This document shows positions 42,085 to 50,760 of a stretch of 64,000 nucleotides of DNA, one piece after another. Within the stretch, counting starts at the first letter, position 1, and each line of letters opens with the position of its first letter. A program made the position numbers and the translations under genes. The notes under the pieces are model-generated. The model did no database searches, had not been told where the DNA came from, and saw only the letters and a list, made by a program, of their open reading frames with translations. Source of the stretch: Desulfobacterales bacterium (GTDB taxonomy: Bacteria; Desulfobacterota; UBA8473); contig JACQWO010000008.1 in the NCBI GenBank assembly GCA_016209225.1, positions 1-64,000 on the forward strand. The letters run 5' to 3'.

Positions 42085-42669
42085 CTACTCACTTTGTATC
42101 TCCTTAAGTTTTTTGATTACACTCTCAATATCTCTAGGCTCTGATATGCTTGAAGACTGCTTAAAACGAACTATACCTTTCTTATCTATGACAAAACTCA
42201 CTCTATTGGCTACTTTTTCTGTGAAATTAAAAACCCCGTAACGCTTTGATACTTCTCTGCCCCAATCGGACAATAAATCAAAAGGCAACCTCAATTCCTC
42301 ACGGAACCTTTTATGAGAAGCAAAACTATCAACACTGATACCGAAAATCTCGGCATCGAGCTCTCCCAATTTCTTATAATTATCTCGGTATGAGGAGAGC
42401 TCCCCTGCTCAGACTGGCGTAAAATCAAGGGGATAAAAGACCAAAACAACATTTTTCTCTCCTTTAAAGTCACCAAGAGAAACATTCAGCTGATCCTGAT
42501 TCTTTAAGGTAAAGCCAGGCGGCTCCTCACCTATCTCAGGCTGACGATTCTCAACATTCTCAGCAGCTAAGACTGTTCCGTTTTTTGTTATCACTGATCC
42601 TGTATAGCAGTACCATATTAGGGCAAGGAATAGAATCATGCCAATCCGCAAACCTATACTTTTTGTCAT
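42085..42669 (-). CDS. exported selenoprotein peroxiredoxin (PrxU-like), UGA at 42409-42411
   Basis: 194 residues when the in-frame UGA is read as selenocysteine. A hydrophobic N-terminus (LRIGMILFLALIWYCYTG, then VLAAE) indicates export. The AhpC/TSA/BCP core runs PPGFTLKNQDQLNVSLGDF, VVLVFYPLDFTPV-Sec-AGELSSY, FGISVDSFASHKRF, LPFDLLSDWGREVSKRYGV and NRVSFVIDKKGIVRFK. The Sec replaces the peroxidatic Cys of FTPVC; the partner Thr (T-P-V-U) and Arg (NRVSF) are present. No resolving Cys follows, so it is a 1-Sec type that needs an outside reductant, most simply the Sec-thioredoxin encoded next. ATG 42669 has GGGAGG 8 nt upstream; the longer frame to 42747 lacks this. Confidence 0.85.
42358..42402 (-). 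promoter_or_regulatory. candidate SECIS stem of the Sec-peroxiredoxin
   Basis: Downstream of the UGA the mRNA can pair GAGCTCTCC (42402-42394) with GGAGAGCTC (42366-42358): a 9-bp perfect stem with a 27-nt loop. A smaller alternative (AGGGG-AGCU-CUCCU) forms closer to the UGA than is usual. Which of these SelB would use is unclear. Confidence 0.4.
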
Positions 42670-42718
42670 TATATAACCTCCCTGGTAAAAAAATGATTTA
42701 AACTTAAAATATAACATA

Positions 42719-42747
42719 TCAATAAGAAAAAAAAAGTTAGATGTCAA
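42719..42747 (-). promoter_or_regulatory. promoter of the selenoprotein pair
   Basis: On the minus strand consensus TTGACA (42747-42742), 17-nt spacer with a run of nine T, then TATTGA (42724-42719), about 45 nt upstream of the peroxiredoxin ATG. Good -35, weak -10. Confidence 0.5.
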
Positions 42748-43025
42748 GTAAAATCCTGTGCAAGTTTTATTCCCTCTATATCCAGAAGTCTTTTAAAGAA
42801 GAGGGTTGGACCAAAAAACTAGACACCTCTTCTTGCAAAACTCTAAAACCCCCTCCTTGAGGATGTCGGGTATCTTCGGAGAGCCTGCCTCGCCCTTTAA
42901 TGATAATATTTTTAATATGGACTCTTAATTTATTATATGATAAAGTACCTCATAAATATCAAAAAATGAAAGGATTGTTTGCCTAAAGGAAATCTTTTGT
43001 TTTTTAGGATGAACTTTAGTATGTC

Positions 43026-43054
43026 TTGACTCCTCTTGTTAAATCTGCTAGAAA
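43026..43054 (+). promoter_or_regulatory. promoter of the acyl-CoA dehydrogenase gene
   Basis: TTGACT at 43026-43031, 17-nt spacer, TAGAAA at 43049-43054, about 70 nt before the ATG. The rest of the gap from 42748 has no gene that I can support. Confidence 0.5.
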
Positions 43055-43127
43055 ATTCAAGTAAAAAAGTTTATTTACAGGGATTGTGCTATGGTGATGT
43101 TTCCTTTATCCCTGAAGGAGGCAACTA

Positions 43128-44276
43128 ATGGACTTTGAGTTAACTGAAGAGCAAAAAATACTAAGAAAGACCGTACGAGATTTCGCTGAAAAGGAAATAA
43201 GGCCTATTACAGCAGAACTGGATGAAAAACAAGAATTTTCATACGAAATAGTGGAAAAAATGGCAAACCTTGGAATAATGGGGATACCTTTTTCGGATAA
43301 ATACGGAGGGGGAGGGGCAGATTATATATCATATATTATTGCCGTTGAAGAACTTGCAAGAGTAGATGCATCTTCAGCCATAACCATGTGTGCCCATACA
43401 TCATTGGGAGCCAGCCCTATATACTACTATGGAACCGAGGAGCAAAAACAGGAATGGCTGCCAAAACTCACCTCAGGCAAGATGCTGGCATCATTCGGGC
43501 TTACAGAGCCGGATGCCGGTTCAGATGCTGGAGCAACCAGGACAACCGCAAGACTTGAAGGGGATACGTGGGTAATAAATGGATCAAAGTGTTTTATAAC
43601 CAACGCTGGAACAAAAATTAGTGGTATCGTTACGATAACCGCTATTACAGGCAAAAAAGAGGATGGTAGAAACGAGATAGGGTGCATCCTGGTCCCGAAA
43701 GGTACAGAAGGGTACAACATAGGGTCTCACTACAATAAGATGGGATGGCGTTGGTCTGATACAACAGAATTGTCCTTTGTTGATTGTCGTGTTCCCAAAG
43801 AAAATTTGCTGGGAGAGAGGGGCCACGGACTGCGTCAGATGCTGGAAATTCTCGATGGAGGAAGGCTTAGTGTTGGGGCAATGGGTTTGGGTGGCGCTCA
43901 GGGAGCCTATGAGATGGCTTTAAAGTACTCAAAGGAGAGGTACCAATTTGGAAAACCCATATGCAGTTTTCAAGTAAATGCCTTTAAACTGAGCGACATG
44001 TTGACAGAGATTGAGCTAGCCAGGCTGCTTTTATATAAGGCTACATGGTTAAAAGATAAGAACAAACCTTACATAAGAGAAGCCGCTATGGCAAAACTCG
44101 TTTGTTCTGAGACCATGGGCAGAGTCGTAAATCAAGCACTACAACTACATGGCGGATATGGATTTATGAAGGAATACCCTATAGAGAGGTTCTACCGTGA
44201 TCAAAAGGTACTTGATATTGCCGAGGGGACATCGGAGATTCAACGAATAGTTATTTCACGGACAATAGGGTGCTGA
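43128..44276 (+). CDS. acyl-CoA dehydrogenase (short/branched-chain type)
   Basis: 382-residue FAD enzyme. N-terminal helical domain MDFELTEEQKILRKTVRDFA; the FAD/substrate signature FGLTEPDAGSDAGATRTTA (about 125-145) and WVINGSKCFITNAG; the C-terminal domain has GRLSVGAMGLGGAQGAYE, the QLHGGYGFMKEYPIER segment and IAEGTSEIQR, where the Glu is the catalytic base position of short-chain acyl-CoA dehydrogenases. It oxidises acyl-CoA to enoyl-CoA and passes electrons to ETF. AAGGAGG lies 6 nt before the ATG. The PfkB and TPR genes follow in the same direction with short gaps. Confidence 0.93.
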   Translation: MDFELTEEQKILRKTVRDFAEKEIRPITAELDEKQEFSYEIVEKMANLGIMGIPFSDKYGGGGADYISYIIAVEELARVDASSAITMCAHTSLGASPIYYYGTEEQKQEWLPKLTSGKMLASFGLTEPDAGSDAGATRTTARLEGDTWVINGSKCFITNAGTKISGIVTITAITGKKEDGRNEIGCILVPKGTEGYNIGSHYNKMGWRWSDTTELSFVDCRVPKENLLGERGHGLRQMLEILDGGRLSVGAMGLGGAQGAYEMALKYSKERYQFGKPICSFQVNAFKLSDMLTEIELARLLLYKATWLKDKNKPYIREAAMAKLVCSETMGRVVNQALQLHGGYGFMKEYPIERFYRDQKVLDIAEGTSEIQRIVISRTIGC

Positions 44277-44287
44277 GGAAGGCAGAT

Positions 44288-45196
44288 ATGAGTATTTTAG
44301 TGGTCGGTTCTGTAGCCCTGGATTCGGTAGAAACACCATTTGGAAAGGTAAGGGATGTCCTGGGTGGGTCGGCAGTATATTTCTCCACAGCGGCCAGTTA
44401 CTTTGCAGACATTAACATGGTTGCTGTAGTGGGTAACGACTTTCCAGAAGAGCATATCGATTTCTTAAAAAGCAGAAATATTGATATTAAAGGATTACAG
44501 AGGGAAAAAGGGAATACCTTCAGATGGGAAGGAAGATATGGATTTGAACTGAATGAGGCACATACATTGAATACCCAGTTAAATGTCTTCGAGGGTTTCA
44601 ATCCTAAAATACCTCAGGAATATAAGGACTCTGAGTATGTATTTCTGGCCAATATCGATCCTGAATTGCAGCTAGATGTTCTAAGACAAGTTAAAAACCC
44701 TACTTTGGTTGCCTGTGATACTATGAATTTCTGGATAGAAAAGAAACCTAAAGAACTCCGGAAAACCATTGAGAAGGTCGATATCCTAATCATCAATGAG
44801 GCAGAAGCCAGGGAGTTTACCTGCGAACCCAACCTGGTTAAAGCAGCAAAAAGGATTCTGTCTATGGGGCCAAAGACCCTGATTGTTAAAAGGGGCGAAT
44901 ACGGGGCTCTTATGTTTGCAGGTTCATCTATCTTTCATGCCCCTGCCTATCCACTGGAGAATATCTTTGACCCTACTGGCGCTGGAGATAGCTTTGCAGG
45001 AGGCTTCATCGGCTATCTGGCAAATACACGTAACCTGGAGGATGGGAATGTTCGCCAGGCGGTTGTATTTGGAAGTGTAATGGCATCTTTTAATGTGGAG
45101 GACTTTAGTCTGAACAGGCTGAAGGACTTGACCTACCCTGATATGGAATACAGATACAGAGAGTTTAAGAAATTTACGCATTTTGAGGATATATGA
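44288..45196 (+). CDS. PfkB-family carbohydrate/nucleoside kinase, copy 1
   Basis: 302 residues. MSILVVGSVALDSVETPFG and VLGGSAVYFSTAASYF form the substrate-binding start. DILIINEAEAREFT precedes LIVKRGEYGALMF, and the anion-hole/catalytic motif DPTGAGDSFAGGFIGYL contains the base Asp. The annotated open frame begins 6 codons earlier, but ATG 44288 has GAAGG at good spacing and matches the family N-terminus. Sugar specificity unknown. It overlaps the next gene by ATGA (45193-45196). Confidence 0.88.
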   Translation: MSILVVGSVALDSVETPFGKVRDVLGGSAVYFSTAASYFADINMVAVVGNDFPEEHIDFLKSRNIDIKGLQREKGNTFRWEGRYGFELNEAHTLNTQLNVFEGFNPKIPQEYKDSEYVFLANIDPELQLDVLRQVKNPTLVACDTMNFWIEKKPKELRKTIEKVDILIINEAEAREFTCEPNLVKAAKRILSMGPKTLIVKRGEYGALMFAGSSIFHAPAYPLENIFDPTGAGDSFAGGFIGYLANTRNLEDGNVRQAVVFGSVMASFNVEDFSLNRLKDLTYPDMEYRYREFKKFTHFEDI

Positions 45197-45963
45197 AGGG
45201 ATGCTATAACTCAAAAGGGGCTTGTATTTCTCTGCTCCTCATTGCTTCTATCTTCATCTTCAATGGATGTGCCCAGGACAAAACGGTTTTAAAGGAAACA
45301 TCCATGGTACATCTCAGGCTGGGGGTCTCTTATTTTAGTGAAGGAGATACCACCTCCGCATTCCAAGAGCTCCTGAAAGCCAAAGAATTGAATCCCGATG
45401 ACCCCCAAGTTTACAACATTATCGGTTTGATATATTTCAGGAAGAATGACCATAATAAGGCCATCGATAATTTTAAAAAAGCATTGACTTTGGATCTAAA
45501 ATTTTCTGAGGCACATAATAATCTGGGTACAGTGTATATGGATTTAAAACAGTGGGATGATGCCATTCTTGAGTTTAAAGAAGCCCTCAGTAATGATCTA
45601 TATAGCACTCCTGAACGGGCTTACTGTAATATGGGCTGGGCTTATTACAAGCATGGAGACATAGGAAAGGCAATAGACAATTATAAAAAGGCATTGGAGC
45701 TGGCACCTGGTTTTGTTTTGGCCCATTATAACCTTGGAATTGGTTATTTTAGTATTAATAAGGTAAAAGAGGCGATAGACGAGTTAAAACTGGTCATAAA
45801 GTTAGATCCAAAATTCGTCGATGCCCATTACCAATTGGGATTGGCTTACCTTAAACTGGACAGGAAAGCTGAGGCAATAGAGGAATTTGAAGAAGTGGCT
45901 AAGACTTCTCCGTCTGGGGAAACCCAGAATGCAGCTAAGAGGTATTTAGATTTACTAAAGTGA
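45193..45963 (+). CDS. TPR-repeat lipoprotein (PilF/PilW-like)
   Basis: 256 residues. The signal peptide ends in the lipobox FNGC (Cys about 26), followed by six tetratricopeptide repeats, e.g. PQVYNIIGLIYFRKNDHNKA, SEAHNNLGTVYMDLKQWDDA and VLAHYNLGIGYFSINKVKEA. Such lipoproteins act as outer-membrane scaffolds, as in type IV pilus or secretin assembly, but no pilus gene is near. Translation is coupled to the kinase by an ATGA overlap. Its 3' end overlaps convergent uvrC by 9 bp. Confidence 0.88.
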   Translation: MKGCYNSKGACISLLLIASIFIFNGCAQDKTVLKETSMVHLRLGVSYFSEGDTTSAFQELLKAKELNPDDPQVYNIIGLIYFRKNDHNKAIDNFKKALTLDLKFSEAHNNLGTVYMDLKQWDDAILEFKEALSNDLYSTPERAYCNMGWAYYKHGDIGKAIDNYKKALELAPGFVLAHYNLGIGYFSINKVKEAIDELKLVIKLDPKFVDAHYQLGLAYLKLDRKAEAIEEFEEVAKTSPSGETQNAAKRYLDLLK

Positions 45964-47859
45964 TTCGAAGTCAGAAGGGAAACCTCGAAAGAATACAAAG
46001 ACATTTTCGGCAGCCTTGATATTCATTCCTGGAACTGTGGTTAAATCATTTATAGAGGCATCTTTAATGCTTTTTAAGCTGCCAAAGTGTTTCAGCAGCG
46101 CCTTTTTCCTTACTAATCCCACCCCTGGTATATCCTCCAGGATGGATCGTAGGTTTTGTTTTTTCCTGAGCTTTTGATGGTAGTTGAGAGCAAAGCGGTG
46201 AGCTTCATCTCTGATTTGTTGCAGAAAAAGCAGGGCTTTGGAGTTTTTTTGCAGCATTATGGGGTCCCGTCGATGGGGAATAAATATCTTCTCTCTATCT
46301 CCCCCCTTAGCAAGACTTATGGCATCCATGTTATCCCTTTTTAATTCTTTCAGCACTCTCACAGCAACATTCAACTGCCCCTTACCACCGTCTACCATTA
46401 TCAGGTCAGGCATTTCGTTGTTTTCGGATACCCTGCTATACCTTCTTTTAATAACCTCATACATCATTCCATAGTCATCTGCCTGATCCACGGTTTTTAT
46501 CTTAAAGTGGCGATAACCGTCTTTATATGCCATCCCCTCTTTAAAGGTTACCATGGAACCAACCGCCAACTTCCCTGAGATGTTGGATATGTCGAAGCAC
46601 TCTATCTTCCCCGGAAGTTTTTTTAAATGGAGTCTTTTTTGGATTTCCTCCAATGCCTTCAGATTAAAACCTTTCTCTCTTTGCCTATCCATAAATGAGT
46701 TCTTTGCATTTTCCATTACCATCTTTAAAAGTTTAAGCTTTTCCCCCTTCTTAGGGACGTGAATCTTTATCCTTCTGCCGTTTTTTTCCGAAAACCACTC
46801 TCCCAACAACCTTCTGTCTTCTATCTCTATGGGTATTATAATCTCTGAAGGGGTAAACCCCGTTAGATGCTCTCGTCTCATTAGATGGTTGCTATCTGAT
46901 GGAATGCTTTCTGACGTGGTAAATCTATCTTCGCCATAGTACTGTTTGAGGAATGAAGACATAACCTCATTATCCGGCAGTCTTAAATTGGTCAGGGAGA
47001 ATGCCTGAGTATCTAAGACCCTTCCTCCCCGCATGATCATAACCTGGAATTCAACAACACTGCCTTCCCTGTAAAAGGCAAATAGATCCTGATCTATATC
47101 TAAAATAGAAACCACCTTTTGCCTCTCAATGGTCTTTTCGATAGACGAAATATGGTCTCTGACTCTAGCAGCTTCTTCAAAGTTCAAATTATCCGATTCG
47201 TGTTTCATACTCTTTCTTAAAAGTCGTAATAGCTCCTGGTTTTTACCCTCTAAAAACAGAGTCGCTTCTCTGACATACTTCCGGTAAGTCTCCCAATCTA
47301 CAAGTCTACAACAAGGGGCAAGACACCTCTTGATCTGGTAGCTCAGGCAGGGGCGATTTCTGCTTTTAAAATTAGAGTCACTGCAGCTTCTTATATGGAA
47401 GATTCTGGATACCATTTTTAATGTATCTTTTACTGCATAGCTGGAAGAATAAGGACCAAAGTAGTGAGCACCATCCTTCTTTACCTTTCTTACCAGAGAG
47501 AGTTTTGGAAATTTGTCCTGAACGCTCAGTCTTAGGCTGTAATAGGTCTTATCGTCCTTCAGGTTTACGTTGTATCTAGGTTTATGTATCTTAATAAGAT
47601 TGTTTTCGAGAATCAAAGCCTCTTTCTCTGTATCAGTGATTATGCAATCTATGTCTTCTACCTGAGACAATAAAAACCTGATCAGATATCTTGAATCCTC
47701 TATTTTTATAAAGTAGGATTTTACCCGGTTCCGAAGGCTCTTCGCCTTGCCAATATAAATAACATTGCCCTTCCTGTTCTTCATAAGGTAGACACCTGGA
47801 TTGGTAGGCAGTCTGTTTATCTTTTCGTAACTACTCAGGTTGTCAGGTTCACGGTTCAT
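45955..47859 (-). CDS. uvrC: excinuclease ABC subunit C
   Basis: 634 residues. The GIY-YIG nuclease domain at the N-terminus (NPGVYLMKNRKGNVIYIGKA, about 20-40), the UvrB-binding UVR motif (about 205-240, KHESDNLNFEEAARVRDHI), the RNase-H-like nuclease domain with ECFDISNISG and LIMVDGGKGQLN, and C-terminal helix-hairpin-helix IPGVGLVRKKALLKHFGS. It makes both incisions in nucleotide excision repair. The ATG (47857-47859) lies inside a heptamer array, and codons 1-11 (MNREPDNLSSY) translate its end, so the present N-terminus is repeat-derived. Confidence 0.95.
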   Translation of the reverse strand: MNREPDNLSSYEKINRLPTNPGVYLMKNRKGNVIYIGKAKSLRNRVKSYFIKIEDSRYLIRFLLSQVEDIDCIITDTEKEALILENNLIKIHKPRYNVNLKDDKTYYSLRLSVQDKFPKLSLVRKVKKDGAHYFGPYSSSYAVKDTLKMVSRIFHIRSCSDSNFKSRNRPCLSYQIKRCLAPCCRLVDWETYRKYVREATLFLEGKNQELLRLLRKSMKHESDNLNFEEAARVRDHISSIEKTIERQKVVSILDIDQDLFAFYREGSVVEFQVMIMRGGRVLDTQAFSLTNLRLPDNEVMSSFLKQYYGEDRFTTSESIPSDSNHLMRREHLTGFTPSEIIIPIEIEDRRLLGEWFSEKNGRRIKIHVPKKGEKLKLLKMVMENAKNSFMDRQREKGFNLKALEEIQKRLHLKKLPGKIECFDISNISGKLAVGSMVTFKEGMAYKDGYRHFKIKTVDQADDYGMMYEVIKRRYSRVSENNEMPDLIMVDGGKGQLNVAVRVLKELKRDNMDAISLAKGGDREKIFIPHRRDPIMLQKNSKALLFLQQIRDEAHRFALNYHQKLRKKQNLRSILEDIPGVGLVRKKALLKHFGSLKSIKDASINDLTTVPGMNIKAAENVFVFFRGFPSDFESL

Positions 47860-47880
47860 GGTTCACGGTTCACGGTTGGT
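47827..47880. repeat. heptamer array with GTAACTACTCAGG end, over the uvrC start
   Basis: GTAACTACTCAGG (47827-47839) followed by TGTCAGGTTCACGG and ACGGTTC units in 7-bp steps to about 47880. It contains the uvrC start codon and, on its far side, the stop of the PfkB gene (47870-47872). Confidence 0.85.
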
Positions 47881-48772
47881 TTCTTATCTCTTCCCTGCGA
47901 GGCGTGGTTCTCGCCCCCCTTCTGGTTACTGAGATGGACGCAACCAGAGTAGCAAATTCAGTTGCTTTCTCCAAACCTTTATTCTCTAACAAACCACTTA
48001 TAAGACCTGCAGCAAATGAATCACCGGCGCCAGTTGTATCTACTGCCTTCGATCTTAAGGCAGAGACATTTCTGGTTAAATCTTTAGTTATCAATAAACA
48101 GCCTTCTGCCCCCCGGGTTATTATTACTGCCTTTGGTCCATACTCCAGAAGCCTTCTGCCTGCTTTCTCTCCTTTGAGCCCGGTAAGCATGTTTGCCTCA
48201 ATCTGGCTTGGCGTAATCAAATAGCAGTTACCCAGTATTCCACTCAGGGCTTTACACCCTTTTTCGGCAAGTATTGATCCCGGATCGAGTATCACCTTGA
48301 TATTATTATCATAGGCAATACTGGAGGCAAATTCCAGTGTATCTATTGCCTTTTCTCCGATAATGCTGGTTAAGTGTAAAAATCTAGCCTCTTTTATATA
48401 GTCAACGGGTATGAGTGATCTATAAAACCTTGAAGAAACACCCTCTGATGAATAGAGTATCCTTTCTCCAGCAGGGTTTATAGCTGCAAAGACCAGACCG
48501 CTATTGCCCTCTGTTTTTATCAAATGGGACACGTCTACACCTTCTTTCTTTAACCCTTCAATGAGCATCTCTCCAAATTGGTCGGATCCAACCATCCCTA
48601 CAAATCCTGAACAATGTCCCAGCCTTGAAACCCCTACTGCTACATTGGCAGCAGAACCACCATGAAATATCTCTAAGTCTTGAACGGCGACTTCCTCATC
48701 TGCAACAGGAAACCTATTCACCCTGGCAATGAGATCTATATTAAGAGCGCCTATTGAGATTATGTCTAGCAT
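47870..48772 (-). CDS. PfkB-family ribokinase/adenosine-kinase-like protein, copy 2
   Basis: 300 residues. MLDIISIGALNIDLIARVNRF, FHGGSAANVAVGVSRLG (substrate site), LITPSQIEANMLTG, VIITRGAEGCLLI and AVDTTGAGDSFAAGLI (catalytic Asp in GAGD). It is a distant paralogue of 44288-45196. ATG at 48770-48772 has GAGG 7 nt upstream; the 15 extra upstream codons translate repeat DNA. The final codons N-Q-P-stop lie in the heptamer array shared with the uvrC start. Confidence 0.88.
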   Translation of the reverse strand: MLDIISIGALNIDLIARVNRFPVADEEVAVQDLEIFHGGSAANVAVGVSRLGHCSGFVGMVGSDQFGEMLIEGLKKEGVDVSHLIKTEGNSGLVFAAINPAGERILYSSEGVSSRFYRSLIPVDYIKEARFLHLTSIIGEKAIDTLEFASSIAYDNNIKVILDPGSILAEKGCKALSGILGNCYLITPSQIEANMLTGLKGEKAGRRLLEYGPKAVIITRGAEGCLLITKDLTRNVSALRSKAVDTTGAGDSFAAGLISGLLENKGLEKATEFATLVASISVTRRGARTTPRREEIRNQP

Positions 48773-48789
48773 CTTTTTGCCTCGTTCAT

Positions 48790-49145
48790 GGAGTCGTAAG
48801 TCGGAAGTCGAAAGCACTCAGGTGGATAGCCTGTAGACTGTTAGGCTGTAGGCTGTAGCCTAACAGCCTACAGCCTAAACAACCTAATTCGGTCAATGCG
48901 CAGTGACTAACAGCCTTCAGCCTACAGTCTAAACAACCTGAGTAGTTACAATTATCAACAAAACAGAGATAGTGTCAAGGGATAAAAAAAGGGGAAACAC
49001 ACATGGGAAAGGATAGCTGGGGTCAGACCCGTAGTCCGCCAGAGGCGGATCGGGTCAGACCCCACAGGTTGTCAGGTTCACAGTTCACGGTTGGTTGCTC
49101 TAACCTTGAACCGTGAACCCTGGAACTTTGAACCTGAGTAGTTAC
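48790..49145. repeat. two consecutive heptamer hairpin elements in the pfkB-binding-protein gap
   Basis: First element: AAGTCGG/AAGTCGA units, then TAGGCTG repeats answered by CAGCCTA repeats, ending CCTGAGTAGTTAC at 48937-48949. Second: GGGGTCAGACCCG at 49019-49031, hairpin TCCGCC-AGA-GGCGGA at 49035-49049, CGGGTCAGACCCC at 49050-49062, then GGTTCAC units answered by GTGAACC, ending CCTGAGTAGTTAC at 49133-49145. No gene is seen here. Confidence 0.85.
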
Positions 49146-49147
49146 TC

Positions 49148-50395
49148 TTATTTTCCAAAGTACTTTGCCATCTCTGGTGGATAGAGATGTGGGACTTCTA
49201 TCCAATCGCTAAGACCAACAACCTTCGCACCTTTAACCTGATAGAGCCTTATTGCATTACTGGTTCTGCGGTCATTGGGCATAACGGTTACAGGTGGCCC
49301 AAGGTCAAACTCTCCCCTGTAGTCTTTCAGGCGTTCAAAGCCATATTTAATGTAATTCTCGCCAGTGAGTCCTTCATAGCCCTTTGCCTTGTATGCCAAT
49401 CTGGTTGCACCCATCACTACTTCTGCAAAATGAAAGCCACGGATGTATCCTTCAACGAGTTTCTTGCCTCTGTATTTCATTCGAAGTTCATTGAGCTTTT
49501 TTATACCGGGACGGTTGTCTACCTCCATATAGGTATAGGTATTGAAGATGTAACCCTCAAGCATCTCAGGGGATACTCTGCGAAGCATCTCCGTCCCCAT
49601 GGTCCACCAGAATGCTGCTATACCGATCTTCCCCCTAAGACCAAGGGTATTAAAGTTTTTGATAAATACCGTGCCTATCTGGCTGAGCCCCTGAAGCCAT
49701 ATCCAGTCTACACCCTTGTCTCTAAGCCTCAGGATTTGTGCGGTGAGGTCGATAGGAACAACAGGGGCAAACTCCTGACCTACCACATCAACCCCTATCT
49801 CCTTGCCGAATCTTATCCCGGACTCAGTAGCTGCACGACCGTATGCAGCGTCCGGTCCTATTATCCCAACCTTGGGTATCCCTGACTTCCCCTTGTTCTC
49901 CCAATCCTTTTTAACCCACTTTAAGAAGGCACCGAATCCATCGGCATAGCTACAGCCATCAAGGAATATATTGCCTGGGGGGTATATCTGAGGATCACTC
50001 TGGCCGATGTTATAACATGCTATCCCATCTCGTTCCAGGGTCTTCTTCAATGCCTCACCATCAGGGGAAGAAAAGAGGGCAAGGAATTGAGCACCTGATT
50101 GTTTGAACCTTTTGTAGTGGGACCATGTCCTGGACATCATATTTCCAGTTTCTCCCCAGGGGATTTCGAATTGATGACCGTACAGTCCTCCCTTTTCATT
50201 TATGTAACGATAATAGTCTTGTGTCCCCTCAAATATTTCGGGAACAAGAATACCATAAGGGCCGGTTAGGTCAATGATATAGTAGTGTTTTATCGGTGGC
50301 TTTGCCTCTGCTGAAACAGCATAAACAATTAAAGCCATCAATAATATTCCAGCCAAACAAAACTTCATCAAATTACGTAAGATTTTTCCTTTCAT
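49148..50395 (-). CDS. periplasmic binding protein of a Liv-type ABC importer, copy 1
   Basis: 415 residues with a signal peptide (LMKFCLAGILLMALIVYAVSAEA, cleavage near 32). The mature part opens PIKHYYIIDLTGPYGILVPE, a variant of the Leu/Ile/Val-binding opening, and has GIACYNIGQSDPQIYPPGN, VGIIGPDAAYGRAATES and VDWIWLQGLSQIGTVFI. It binds a solute for the LivHM permease. It is closely related to 50761-52014 but separated from it by a terminator and a 365-bp gap. AAGGAGG lies 5 nt before the ATG. Substrate unknown. Confidence 0.88.
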   Translation of the reverse strand: MKGKILRNLMKFCLAGILLMALIVYAVSAEAKPPIKHYYIIDLTGPYGILVPEIFEGTQDYYRYINEKGGLYGHQFEIPWGETGNMMSRTWSHYKRFKQSGAQFLALFSSPDGEALKKTLERDGIACYNIGQSDPQIYPPGNIFLDGCSYADGFGAFLKWVKKDWENKGKSGIPKVGIIGPDAAYGRAATESGIRFGKEIGVDVVGQEFAPVVPIDLTAQILRLRDKGVDWIWLQGLSQIGTVFIKNFNTLGLRGKIGIAAFWWTMGTEMLRRVSPEMLEGYIFNTYTYMEVDNRPGIKKLNELRMKYRGKKLVEGYIRGFHFAEVVMGATRLAYKAKGYEGLTGENYIKYGFERLKDYRGEFDLGPPVTVMPNDRRTSNAIRLYQVKGAKVVGLSDWIEVPHLYPPEMAKYFGK

Positions 50396-50421
50396 CTTCC
50401 CTCCTTTCTAACCCTGCGAAC

Positions 50422-50493
50422 TTAAATCAATCCAAGATTGCTTAAGATATCTGCAAACTCGGTCTCATGTTTCGCGTACTCTCTTATTGCCAT
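50422..50493 (-). other. 23-codon fragment in the 50396-50718 gap
   Basis: ATG at 50491-50493 preceded by GAGGAGC gives a peptide containing REYAKHETEFADILSNLGLI. The same frame is open 13 codons further upstream (containing KTGFREELLE), suggesting the tail of a lost gene rather than a working one. Nothing else is seen in this gap. Confidence 0.25.
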
Positions 50494-50718
50494 TTCTAAT
50501 AGCTCCTCTCTAAATCCAGTCTTTATTGTTTCTTCTTACTGATGCCGCTACAGTCTTTCTATCCAAAATAACTAATTTATGGCAAGTATTTTTGAACTGG
50601 GATTGTTGAATCGAGCGCTAACAGCATTAAAGATGTGTGAGAGGTACTGCTGAAAACCAGATAATCTCGAAGAGAACTTGATGTGAAAAGGAAGAACAAA
50701 TTCCGCGGAAAAGATCAT

Positions 50719-50756
50719 GACAAAGGAGACACCCTCCCTTGGATGTCTCCTTTGTC
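50719..50756 (-). terminator. hairpin after the second binding-protein gene
   Basis: GACAAAGGAGACA (50719-50731) pairs perfectly with TGTCTCCTTTGTC (50744-50756): a 13-bp stem with a 12-nt loop, 4 nt beyond the stop of the 50761-52014 gene. It is not followed by a long U run, so it may serve as a partial terminator or 3' stabiliser that sets the level of copy 1. Confidence 0.65.
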
Positions 50757-50760
50757 GTTC

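Noticed and set aside
42085-42747. Two broken peroxiredoxin fragments (42409-42747 and 42085-42369) as a pseudogene
   Set aside because: The break is one in-frame UGA exactly at the peroxidatic Cys position, with conserved sequence on both sides in the same frame; selenocysteine explains it better.
42780-43020. Insertion-sequence end near TTGGACCAAAAAACTAGAC
   Set aside because: No inverted partner or target duplication could be found in the gap.
45955-45963. Sequencing error because the TPR and uvrC genes overlap
   Set aside because: A 9-bp convergent overlap is common and both C-termini look complete.
48790-49145. CRISPR array
   Set aside because: Units are 7-8 bp, degenerate and arranged as inverted arms, with no 20-40 bp spacers and no cas genes.
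49187-49885. 232-codon open frame on the plus strand
   Set aside because: Antisense shadow of the binding-protein gene 49148-50395; no family features.
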